From the NCBI GenBank assembly GCA_026413805.1, contig JAOAKE010000032.1:1-10900 (forward strand): a DNA stretch of 10,900 nucleotides. The letters run 5' to 3'. The notes beneath the pieces were generated by a model that was not told the DNA's origin, searched no databases, and saw only the letters and a program-made list of their open reading frames with translations. The position numbers were made by a program, and so were the translations under genes. The DNA is from Microcaldota archaeon (GTDB lineage Archaea > Micrarchaeota > Micrarchaeia > Anstonellales > Anstonellaceae). Shown piece after piece: positions 1 to 6,539 of the stretch; position 1 is the stretch's first letter; each line of letters starts with the position of its first letter.

Positions 1-160
1 CACTGGCCAGATATCCAACCCGATTACCATAACTGGCTTTGGAACCCAGACAGCTGGGACTGGCTACACCGCAACAGTGGTCATCAGCTACACTGACCTC
101 AACAGCCAATTCCCATACACAACTACAGGCACTCTGACCGGAAGAGTAGTAGCTGGCTAA
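1..160 (+). CDS. C-terminal end of a pilin-like surface protein (5' end outside window)
   Basis: An open frame enters from the left edge (first full codon at 2) and ends with TAA at 158-160, giving the last 52 residues. The fragment is Thr/Gly/Ser-rich with almost no charge (one Asp, one Arg), has alternating hydrophobic residues typical of beta strands, and ends in GTLTGRVVAG. It resembles the C-terminal ending of the archaeal pilin family whose members start with KKGQAAL-type class III leaders and end in a strand followed by G-x-[IL]-x-G-[KR]-V. The right edge of the window carries exactly such an N-terminus on the same strand, so both may be paralogous major-pilin-type subunits flanking the minus-strand assembly cluster. 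The leader of this gene is not visible, so the assignment rests on composition, the C-terminal pattern and context. Confidence 0.6.
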   Translation, partial: TGQISNPITITGFGTQTAGTGYTATVVISYTDLNSQFPYTTTGTLTGRVVAG

Positions 161-225
161 AAAGAATTCAAAATGCTTGAAAAAAGCAAGAACCTTCTTT
201 TTTCTTCTTTTGTTTTTCTGCTTTC
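161..225. terminator. Convergent intergenic region with poly-T tracts on both strands
   Basis: This 65-bp gap separates the + strand pilin end from the end of the minus-strand cluster. The + strand has T-rich runs from about 196 to 225, and the minus strand has T runs opposite the A-rich stretch at about 160-187. An imperfect inverted repeat, AAAAAAG-(CA)-AGAA-CC-TTCT-TTTTT at about 181-206, lies in the middle. Archaeal termination is driven mainly by oligo-T runs, so this can end transcription from both directions. The call rests on sequence composition only. Confidence 0.55.
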
Positions 226-1218
226 TTAGGTTGTGGCACCCAGCATTGCCCCTATGAGTGACCCAAGAATACTTCTAATCCCAAAAAGTATTCCAAGGGC
301 AAGCAGGCCAAGCAAGGGAAAATACTTTATTCCATCAGTCCGCCTCCCACTGTACATCACACCCACTGCCATGCAGCCAAAGAAAACAGTAATCAATATT
401 GCCGCAGAGGCAAAAAGCGAGACTGCTTCAGGGGTAAGCATCAGCTGCCCTTTGAAGATGCTGATAGATGCAGAGAACTGGCCCGTGCTGCTTCCTGCGC
501 TTGCCAAGGCTACTTTCTTTTTTAGAAAAAGCATAATGTCTACAAGGAAGCTTGAAACCCCATACAGCATGGGCGCCCCAAAAGTTATTGCAGCTATGAT
601 GAAAAGAACATAGCTTAGGATTACTGAGTTTATTTCCCTTCTTACTGCCCTAAAGCGCCTCAGGTCCATTGCGCTTTTGTCAAGCAGCTCTGCAAGCTCC
701 CCTCCTGAGCGGAGCCCCTCTACTATGAGCCTGGTGGTCTTCTCAAGCACCTGTGAATTTACTCTCTCGCTTATGCTCATGATTACTTCTTCAAGTGGCA
801 TGCCTGTTATGCTGCGCTTTCCGGCTCGGTTTACGGCCTGTGTCAAAGGCCCGAACTCCTCCCTTGCAGAAACTATCAATGCCTTGTCAGGGGTTAGCCC
901 TGCCCTTATATTTGAAGCCATCAGGGAAAGAAAGTCTGGCAAGACCTCTTCTACCTTCACAGCGCGGCTGTTCGCGCCAATTACTAAGTAGGTGTATGCC
1001 ACAATATAGGTCGCAACAAATCCAACAAAAGCCAAAATCAACGAGAAAGTCTCTTTTGCACCTGATACTAAAAAGGCAAGAAACGACACAGCCAGGGCTG
1101 CCAGCAGGACATACGCATTGAACACCTTGCTGCTCATCTCAATGTCATTGTAAATTAGCAGCCTTTCCCATACCTGATAGTATTTTTCAAATATATTTGG
1201 TTTTTTGCCAGCTGCCAC
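226..1218 (-). CDS. Type IV pilus/T2SS-F platform membrane protein (TadC/FlaJ-like), second of a pair
   Basis: This 330-aa polytopic protein has a T2SSF-type cytoplasmic domain at about residues 90-195, including the VLPDFLSLMASNIRAGLTP block typical of TadC/FlaJ proteins and a SGGELAELL block. Predicted membrane segments lie at about 33-52, 58-80, 198-230, 264-288 and 299-325. Such proteins are the inner-membrane platform that couples the assembly ATPase to pilin insertion. Archaeal FlaJ/PilC homologues are often one 500-650-aa chain; here the job seems split between this gene and the one just upstream (14 bp gap). The start is GTG at 1216-1218, preceded by AGGTGG with 6 bp spacing. Its final position in the cluster, after the ATPase and first platform gene, matches the usual ATPase-platform order. 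Its pilus substrate is inferred from context. Confidence 0.85.
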   Translation of the reverse strand: MAAGKKPNIFEKYYQVWERLLIYNDIEMSSKVFNAYVLLAALAVSFLAFLVSGAKETFSLILAFVGFVATYIVAYTYLVIGANSRAVKVEEVLPDFLSLMASNIRAGLTPDKALIVSAREEFGPLTQAVNRAGKRSITGMPLEEVIMSISERVNSQVLEKTTRLIVEGLRSGGELAELLDKSAMDLRRFRAVRREINSVILSYVLFIIAAITFGAPMLYGVSSFLVDIMLFLKKKVALASAGSSTGQFSASISIFKGQLMLTPEAVSLFASAAILITVFFGCMAVGVMYSGRRTDGIKYFPLLGLLALGILFGIRSILGSLIGAMLGATT

Positions 1219-1232
1219 TTTATGCCACCTGC

Positions 1233-2114
1233 CTATATAGAAATTACAGGCCGTCTGTTTTCAATGATGCCTATGAACATATACTGCACAAACACCAGCA
1301 AAGCCAAGATAAGCCAAAAAATGCTGTCAGTTATCGGAAGGTCTGCAAAAGATGAAATTACCATCATAAATATCAATGATATTGTCGGTGCGATAATGCA
1401 TGCCATTAGGTACATAATTGCCAAGGTATTAAGCTGGGCACCATAGTTTCTCATCTGTACTCGCTGCTCTTCTGCTAGGAAATCAACTATGTCGGAGAGC
1501 ACTGGGCCGATGTCTGTCCCTGCCTTCACAGCATTTGACATCTGCCAAAGTATCCTGCTATAGTAATATGAGGGGTTTTTTGCAGCTGATTCTTCCAGTG
1601 CATCTGCCAGGTTGGTCCCAGCCTGCACCTGCGTGGCAATTTTTTCCATTTCTTGGGAAACGGCCCCATATCCATGGGAAGCCGAAACAATAGACTCAAA
1701 AAGAGGGACGCCCGCAGTCGTCTGTATCCTCAGGTGCCTGGCTGCAAAGAGCAGGTTTCTGTCTATCTCTGCTACCCTCTTGTTGCTGAGCCATCGCGGA
1801 TAAAGTATGTCAAACATAAAGATTAATGAAGAAACAACAAAAGCAGCCCCCAGCGCCCACGTAAGCGGGGAGGCGACCTTTAGCTTCAAAGCAACAAAAT
1901 AGACAAATATCTCGGTCGCAAGGAAATACAAAAATGAATTGAAAAGCACGAGTGCAAGGTATTCCCGCGCAGTCAGGTTGGAGTCAAGCTTGTAAAGCTC
2001 CCTTTCAAGAAATTTGAAGCCCTTGAGCATCCTGCTGGATATCCCATAAAAGTAATGCGCCAGCACTTTTGCTTGAGCAGGGCGCATAAGCAGAAAAGGC
2101 ACCTTCATTTCCAT
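1233..2114 (-). CDS. Type IV pilus/T2SS-F platform membrane protein (TadB/FlaJ-like), first of a pair
   Basis: This 293-aa protein has two membrane segments at about residues 54-77 and 85-104, then a T2SSF-type helical domain at about 116-225 with the family pattern LLFAARHLRIQTTAGVPLFES, and two more membrane segments at about 229-255 and 264-285. It is about half the length of a fused archaeal FlaJ, and with the next gene downstream would make a two-subunit platform for the ATPase encoded 20 bp upstream. The ATG at 2112-2114 follows a GAGGT element about 7 bp away. An in-frame ATG two codons later (2108) is the alternative start. The N-terminal 50 residues are amphipathic and basic, as expected for a cytoplasmic docking region. 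The protein family is clear; the exact platform stoichiometry is inference. Confidence 0.85.
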   Translation of the reverse strand: MEMKVPFLLMRPAQAKVLAHYFYGISSRMLKGFKFLERELYKLDSNLTAREYLALVLFNSFLYFLATEIFVYFVALKLKVASPLTWALGAAFVVSSLIFMFDILYPRWLSNKRVAEIDRNLLFAARHLRIQTTAGVPLFESIVSASHGYGAVSQEMEKIATQVQAGTNLADALEESAAKNPSYYYSRILWQMSNAVKAGTDIGPVLSDIVDFLAEEQRVQMRNYGAQLNTLAIMYLMACIIAPTISLIFMMVISSFADLPITDSIFWLILALLVFVQYMFIGIIENRRPVISI

Positions 2115-2134
2115 CGGCCATACCTCGCCTTCTT

Positions 2135-3610
2135 TTAGTCTTTCTTTCCAATCTTTTTCATCAAGGCATCGTGGTCTTCATAATACTGTAAAATTATGCG
2201 GCTTACCTCCTCTACCCCATTTATTTTCTTTTCAACCAGCCATCTCAAAACCCTCGCCCGCTCCTTTATAGTTTCTTTGATTTCCTCGTCATCCATCCTG
2301 GTGTATGTGCGCAAGGTGTCAAGCAGGCGGACGCTTGGGTTTTCTTCCTCTATCTTGTCACGTGATGAGCGCCACCTGTATATTATGTTTGCGCGCACGC
2401 TTTCGCCCCTCTCAGAAGGGATAAGCTCGCCAATTTCGAAAACCCGCCGGATGCCGCTTCGCCTGTCGCGGTACATCGCAAGGACAAAGTGCAAGGATTC
2501 CAACACCACCTCAGGAAGCTCAATGGGCGGGGAGACAAGACGCTTAAATGTCTCAAAAACAGTCTCTGCGTGCATAGTAGCGTAAACTGAGTGGCCTGTG
2601 TGCATTGCCTCAAACAAGACCTCTGCCTCTTCTGCTCTCCTTATCTCGCCAACAATGATGCGGTCTGGCCTCATACGAAGGGAGTTGACCATCAGGTCCA
2701 GCATGGTTACTTCTCCCCTCCCTTCCTTTCCTCCTTCCCTTACTACAAGCGGAACCCACTGCAAGTAGGATGGGAGGGTTATCTCCCTTGTCTGCTCTAT
2801 TGAAATGACCCTCTGGTTCTGCGGTATAAATGAGCAGATAACATTCAGTATAGAAGTTTTTCCGGCGCCCGTGCCTCCTGAAACCAATATGTTCATTTCA
2901 TACTGCATTGCAAGCCATATAAATGCAGCCACCTCGTCCGATATTGTATTTGCCATTAAAAGGTCGGTTATTGTCCATGGCTTTCTTGCAAATTTCCTTA
3001 TAGTTATGGTGTTTCCGAACATTGAAATCGGGCTCAAGGTGGCATTAACCCTGTCTCCACTTGGCAGATATGCATCCAGCAACGGGTCCTGCGAGGTTAT
3101 TTGCCTTCCAACCCTCCTTCCAATAAGGCTCGCATAATCCCATATCTTGTTTTCTCCTTCTATTTTTAGGTTGCTTTTGCACCAGCCGTATTTTTTGTGG
3201 TAGGTCCATACCGGCTCTCGGCTGGAATTTATGCAAATCTCCTCCAAGCTGTCATCGTGCAGCAAGAATTCAATGTCGCCCATCCCAAGCAGGTCATGTA
3301 CCATATGGCCTGCAAACTCGCTTGCCTTCTCATCTGTAAGGCGCGGTATCTTTTCCTTTACCAGCTTGAAAGCCATCTCATTGAACTTTTTCTTCAACTC
3401 TGCCATCAGCTTGATATCCAAGACCTCGGCGCTGGTGAGCCGAACCTGCTTGAGCAATTCTGTCTTGACTGTTTCGAGATAGGCAGCTGTTGCTGGCTCT
3501 GGCTTCGGGGCATAGAGGTTGTAAACAGGGACCTCCAGCGGGTTTTTGGTTATCACAACTGTTGCTTCTACTCCGTCAGCAATCACCTTGTAAGTGGTTA
3601 GTTGGTTCAT
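2135..3610 (-). CDS. Type II/IV secretion assembly ATPase (FlaI/GspE-2/VirB11 family)
   Basis: This 491-aa protein is the hexameric motor ATPase for pilin assembly. Residues about 1-100 are an archaeal FlaI-like N-terminal region. The ATPase core holds Walker A GGTGAGKTS (245-253), an Asp-box-like ISIEQTREI (269-277), Walker B with RPDRIIVGEIR (314-324) and the His-box GHSVYATMHA (339-348). The Asp box has Gln where most relatives have Asp after the key Glu. A charged tail of about 90 residues follows the core. I chose ATG 3608-3610 because GTGAT (3614-3618) sits 3 bp upstream, the same geometry as the pilin start at 10,834. An in-frame ATG at 3628 would add 6 residues and overlap the upstream CBS gene, but lacks a visible ribosome binding site. 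The platform gene follows 20 bp downstream. Confidence 0.95.
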   Translation of the reverse strand: MNQLTTYKVIADGVEATVVITKNPLEVPVYNLYAPKPEPATAAYLETVKTELLKQVRLTSAEVLDIKLMAELKKKFNEMAFKLVKEKIPRLTDEKASEFAGHMVHDLLGMGDIEFLLHDDSLEEICINSSREPVWTYHKKYGWCKSNLKIEGENKIWDYASLIGRRVGRQITSQDPLLDAYLPSGDRVNATLSPISMFGNTITIRKFARKPWTITDLLMANTISDEVAAFIWLAMQYEMNILVSGGTGAGKTSILNVICSFIPQNQRVISIEQTREITLPSYLQWVPLVVREGGKEGRGEVTMLDLMVNSLRMRPDRIIVGEIRRAEEAEVLFEAMHTGHSVYATMHAETVFETFKRLVSPPIELPEVVLESLHFVLAMYRDRRSGIRRVFEIGELIPSERGESVRANIIYRWRSSRDKIEEENPSVRLLDTLRTYTRMDDEEIKETIKERARVLRWLVEKKINGVEEVSRIILQYYEDHDALMKKIGKKD

Positions 3611-3613
3611 GCC

Positions 3614-3618
3614 ATCAC
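3614..3618 (-). promoter_or_regulatory. Ribosome binding site of the ATPase gene, overlapping the CBS gene stop
   Basis: On the minus strand GTGAT lies 3 bp before ATG 3610, matching the archaeal anti-SD core. It includes the TGA stop of the upstream CBS-wHTH gene (3615-3617), so translation of the two genes is probably coupled. This site decides the ATPase start. Confidence 0.5.
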
Positions 3619-4274
3619 TCTGGCGCATACAGCTTCATTTTGCCAAAAATATTGTATTCTGTCCGCAGCAGCCCATTCTTTTCAAGGGAAGCGGCATACT
3701 CCTCAACCTCCTGCAAGGTGAGGCCGCAGCTCTTTGCAACCTCTTCTGCGCTTGCCGCTTTTTTCTGCTGCACGTAATGCACTATGCTGTCAATTGCAGT
3801 TTTTCCCCCAGACATCTCCAGCTCTTCGGTCTTTTCAGGAGTCCTAACCGGCATATCCTTTCCGCCGCTTAGCACCTTGGACATCTCCTTTCTTAAGTCT
3901 GCAACATCAACTATCCCCACCACTTGCTTATTCTTGTCAATAACAGGTATAACTTCCACGTTTTGATGGACAAGAAGCCCAAACGCGCTTATTAAGTCCG
4001 CTTCCTCATACAGCCATGTTTTTTTGTTGCGTATATGTTTAGAGACGACATCACAGCTCATCGTTTGGGGGTCAGCTGCGCTCACCCCGAAAATTCCTAC
4101 CTTTACAAACAAGGCAGCAATGTCTGAGGTCAAAAGCATCCCCACAAACTTCCTCTGGCGGACTACTGGCGCAGCCGACTGCCCGCTTTCAACTAGCTTT
4201 TTCAAAGCAGAAGCAACAGTTTCGTCCGCCTCCAGCACAAGAAACTTTTTTTTCATTATTTCCGAGACTTTCAT
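3615..4274 (-). CDS. CBS-pair protein with C-terminal winged-helix-like domain
   Basis: This 219-aa soluble protein has two CBS motifs, at about residues 1-57 (opening KVSEIM, with a GMLLTSDI strand-helix) and 76-131 (PVIDKNKQVVGIVDVADL). A linker follows, then a helical region at about 158-219 (SAEEVAKSCGLTLQEVEEY, then KNGLLR) that reads like a winged helix-turn-helix. CBS pairs (Bateman modules) usually bind adenosine nucleotides or S-adenosylmethionine and transmit energy state. The position between the pilin-like genes and the ATPase gene suggests a regulator of the machine or of this operon; that is inference. ATG 4272-4274 is preferred for its GGGGGT site 5 bp upstream and the typical KVSEIM opening. 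A TTG at 4289 overlapping the previous stop would add 5 residues. No membrane segment or signal peptide is present. Confidence 0.85.
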   Translation of the reverse strand: MKVSEIMKKKFLVLEADETVASALKKLVESGQSAAPVVRQRKFVGMLLTSDIAALFVKVGIFGVSAADPQTMSCDVVSKHIRNKKTWLYEEADLISAFGLLVHQNVEVIPVIDKNKQVVGIVDVADLRKEMSKVLSGGKDMPVRTPEKTEELEMSGGKTAIDSIVHYVQQKKAASAEEVAKSCGLTLQEVEEYAASLEKNGLLRTEYNIFGKMKLYAPE

Positions 4275-4285
4275 GAAAACCCCCT

Positions 4286-5131
4286 TCAAGCAATCCTCAA
4301 TTTTCCTGTCTTGTTGACGCTTGAGCGAACTGACACGACGTCGTTAGTTTCGACATACACTGGAGTTGAAAACCAAATCGAAGCTTTTAAATCTATGTTG
4401 CTTTCCCTGTAGCTTATTAGGACAGACGCAGGTGGGAGGAATGTTATCCTTGCAACTAAGTTGCCGCTTTCGTCTGTTACATTAAGCGAGCTTGTCATAT
4501 ATTTGTCAATTGGGATGAATTTATAGTTTGCAGCAGTGGGCCATACCTTGGAATAGTCGCTTGCGACTATCCTGATTCTTACCTGCATTGTGTCACTGCT
4601 TGAATTGCTGACATTCTCCCAATTGACATAGGAAAAACTGCCGACAGGCAGCATAAGCTCCAAGTCATACGCAGAAAGCATCCCAGCGCTTTGCGGGCTT
4701 GAAATTGGCGAGACCTTCCACCAATCACTGCCTTGAGATATTGTCGTTTCAACAGGCCTTATGACAAAAGAGCCATTTGCAAGGTGTTCCTTGCCAATAC
4801 TCACATTCATCTGCGAGAAATTTTTTTCAAACTGGACGAACCTATCTAAGCTTTCATTTATTTGGGCTTCCCACGGAAGCTTCTGCTCAATCAAGACGCT
4901 GTTGTTGTTCACGCTAATATTTGCCCCAGCCAGGCCAATTTTCTTCATCTGCATCTCTATATTATAATAAGTGCTCGCAGTTTTTTCCATCTCTAAAATG
5001 AGCCAGGCGCTCTCCCTGCCTTTTAGTGATTGTAAGGAAAGATGGCTTGCAAATGAAAGCAGCACTATGGCTAAGAAAATGGCGCCAATGCTGAAAAACA
5101 CCCCCCTTGCCCCTTTATTTATTTCTGCCAC
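4286..5131 (-). CDS. Membrane-anchored pilin-like extracellular protein of unknown family
   Basis: This 281-aa protein starts with a short basic leader (MAEINKGARG) and a hydrophobic helix at about residues 11-32, then about 250 residues predicted to be extracellular. About ten N-x-S/T sequons (for example near 71, 76, 92, 104, 109, 119, 173, 176, 217 and 273) suggest an N-glycosylated surface protein. The VFFSIGAI opening of the helix aligns with FFFTIDAT of the next upstream gene product, with Gly in place of the acidic residue, so it may be a divergent pilin-like subunit or simply an anchored protein. I recognise no domain in the ectodomain. The start is GTG at 5129-5131, with GAGG and GGTGGT just upstream, overlapping the previous gene by 13 bp. 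An in-frame extension to 5203 would put 24 unlikely polar residues before the leader. Confidence 0.75.
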   Translation of the reverse strand: MAEINKGARGVFFSIGAIFLAIVLLSFASHLSLQSLKGRESAWLILEMEKTASTYYNIEMQMKKIGLAGANISVNNNSVLIEQKLPWEAQINESLDRFVQFEKNFSQMNVSIGKEHLANGSFVIRPVETTISQGSDWWKVSPISSPQSAGMLSAYDLELMLPVGSFSYVNWENVSNSSSDTMQVRIRIVASDYSKVWPTAANYKFIPIDKYMTSSLNVTDESGNLVARITFLPPASVLISYRESNIDLKASIWFSTPVYVETNDVVSVRSSVNKTGKLRIA

Positions 5132-5547
5132 ACCACCATCCTCACAACCGAGTAGTTGGTAACCTGCTTGTTCTTGACCGAGACAAAAGCGTGCCTCAGC
5201 CAATAAAGTGTTTTTTCCGCAGGAATCTCATCTCCATACTCGCTCATGTCTATCGAATAAAAGTATCCGTTGTCGTAGTAATAGGTTTCAATAAACATCC
5301 TTGCCCCCATGTTTGCAGGAAGGGCGGCATCAAGCGAGGCTTCAATCAAGCCATCATCTGCGCTTTCAAGAACCCCTTCCCTGTCCAAGAAGAAAAGGAC
5401 ATCCCTTGCAGCCCTTATTGTTTGCACTTGCAAATGCAGATCCTCCTCTCCCTGAATTGCAAGATAAGCTGCAACTACCATAGCTGCTATTAATAAAAAC
5501 AAAGACAAAGTAGCATCAATGGTGAAGAAAAACGCCCTATACCTCAT
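5119..5547 (-). CDS. Small pilin-like protein with FFFTID-type N-terminal helix
   Basis: This 142-aa protein has a 5-residue leader (MRYRA) followed by FFFTIDATLSLFLLIAAMVV, a hydrophobic helix with an acidic residue six positions after the likely A5/F6 cleavage point. That arrangement resembles archaeal class III prepilins. The rest, about 110 residues, is predicted extracellular and contains an aromatic stretch at about 88-98 (ETYYYDNGYFY), with no cysteines. ATG 5545-5547 is preceded by AAGGTG about 7 bp upstream and overlaps the previous gene by 11 bp. The tight overlaps on both sides suggest coordinated expression as a minor pilin or tip-complex subunit. Processing by the prepilin peptidase is inferred, since the usual Gly/Ala-Gln cleavage pair is absent. 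Confidence 0.75.
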   Translation of the reverse strand: MRYRAFFFTIDATLSLFLLIAAMVVAAYLAIQGEEDLHLQVQTIRAARDVLFFLDREGVLESADDGLIEASLDAALPANMGARMFIETYYYDNGYFYSIDMSEYGDEIPAEKTLYWLRHAFVSVKNKQVTNYSVVRMVVWQK

Positions 5548-6055
5548 AAATTCGCACCTTTAAGTGACTGCCGCTTCCATTGTAGTAGACCAGCCGGCTT
5601 ACTTCATAGGCGAAAGTCTCATTTGAGGCTTCCTGCCCAATTGTTATCAGCCTTGCGCCTTGCATCGTTTCAATTTTTATCAGAAAATCCTCATCTACTC
5701 CGAGCAGCCTTTTTGCTTCAGAATAATTAGCTGCTGCCAGCATTTGAAGTGCCTTCACGCGGACTGGGTCAAGCTCCCTTTGCCTTATAGCCAGCCCAAT
5801 TGCCTGGGCAGAGGAAGGAGAACCTGTCCAATTAAATGGCTGCCCAGGAGAGCTTGCAAGCTGCTCTGCAACACTAATCGCAGCCAGCCTGTTCTTTCTT
5901 GCCCGCATCTCTTCCAAATATTTAGTCTGGTAGCTGTCCCAAAGTATTACAAAATACGAAATGGCCAATATGAATACAAATACCCCTGCTATCAAATCCA
6001 TGGGGATGCTCTGCCCCCTTATGTTGCAGGCATAGGGGCAAGTGCCATTATCCAA
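5537..6055 (-). CDS. Class III prepilin-like protein (minor pilin candidate)
   Basis: This 172-aa protein has a 14-residue leader ending in Arg-Gly, then QSIPMDLIAGVFVFILAI, a class III signal with probable cleavage G14/Q15, Asp at +6 and a hydrophobic helix to about residue 38. The remainder is predicted extracellular, with a charged helix (EEMRARKNRLAAISVAEQL, about 48-66) as expected for the pilin spine, and a C-terminal region rich in beta strand. The leader holds a CPYAC pair, which is unusual. The start is TTG at 6053-6055, supported by the strongest ribosome binding site in the window (GGAGGAGGTG, 6062-6071); no other good in-frame start exists before the leader. It overlaps the upstream gene by 8 bp and the downstream gene by 11 bp. 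Confidence 0.8.
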   Translation of the reverse strand: MDNGTCPYACNIRGQSIPMDLIAGVFVFILAISYFVILWDSYQTKYLEEMRARKNRLAAISVAEQLASSPGQPFNWTGSPSSAQAIGLAIRQRELDPVRVKALQMLAAANYSEAKRLLGVDEDFLIKIETMQGARLITIGQEASNETFAYEVSRLVYYNGSGSHLKVRIYEV

Positions 6056-6530
6056 TTATTACACCTCCTCCTAAATTTCTCATGCGCACGTCTTTGTCAA
6101 TGAAAAATGTGCCTGCAGTTCCGTTGGTTATATTTGAAAAAGTGAGACCGCAGGCAGCGTCAGTAAGGTTTCCATATGAAACAGTTATTTTTCTCTCTTG
6201 CGCAGACACTTTCAAAGTATACTCTTTGCTGACCGAAGAGCTTGGCCTGCGAAAGATGGCTTCGGTGCCCTCTCCTGCAGAGGCCAGCGCAGAAAGCTGT
6301 GCTGAAGCCTGGTTGCAAATGGAATAGGCATCATAGTGGATAGAAAGAGCCATAAAGTCATTATAGCTTTGGTAGTAGATAATCACTACCAAGATTAGAA
6401 GCAGCACCATCAGGGACATTGAAATTAAAAATTCAAGTGCCCCTTGGGCAAGGCTTGATTTGAATTCTTCTCGTTTTTTCACGCTACCTTCTTTCATTTT
6501 TCTTTTAAATAGGTATGCAAAGAAGTGCAA
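6048..6530 (-). CDS. Class III prepilin-like protein (minor pilin candidate)
   Basis: This protein is up to 160 aa, with the class III pattern SSLAQGALEFLISMSLMVLL. Likely cleavage is A28/Q29, with Glu33 at +5 and a hydrophobic helix to about residue 52. The ectodomain of about 105 residues has two Cys (about 71 and 126), a few sequons, and ends in GGGVIIG. The start is uncertain. TTG 6528-6530 leaves only 9 bp after the upstream gene and has AGGGG 6 bp upstream, but gives a long leader of 28 residues. ATG 6497 and GTG 6482 give more usual leaders of 17 and 12 residues with weaker ribosome binding sites. I kept the longest form because of the spacing in the cluster. The product is probably a minor pilin of the same machine. 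Confidence 0.75.
   Translation of the reverse strand: MHFFAYLFKRKMKEGSVKKREEFKSSLAQGALEFLISMSLMVLLLILVVIIYYQSYNDFMALSIHYDAYSICNQASAQLSALASAGEGTEAIFRRPSSSVSKEYTLKVSAQERKITVSYGNLTDAACGLTFSNITNGTAGTFFIDKDVRMRNLGGGVIIG
6062..6071 (-). promoter_or_regulatory. Strong Shine-Dalgarno for a TTG start
   Basis: The minus strand reads GGAGGAGGTG followed by TAATAA and then TTG at 6055. This near-complete anti-SD complement is what supports the TTG start of the prepilin gene ending at 5537. It lies within the last codons of the upstream prepilin gene. Confidence 0.7.
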
Positions 6531-6539
6531 GACATGCCC

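Noticed and set aside
3197..3601. Open frame of 134 codons on the + strand opposite the assembly ATPase
   Set aside because: It lies antisense to the well-supported ATPase coding region, has no recognisable domain, and lacks a promoter or ribosome binding site.
6500..6510. TATA-like ATTTAAAA on the minus strand as an internal promoter
   Set aside because: It falls within or just before the N-terminal codons of a prepilin gene, has no convincing BRE, and the AT-rich codons AAA/AGA/TTT explain it.
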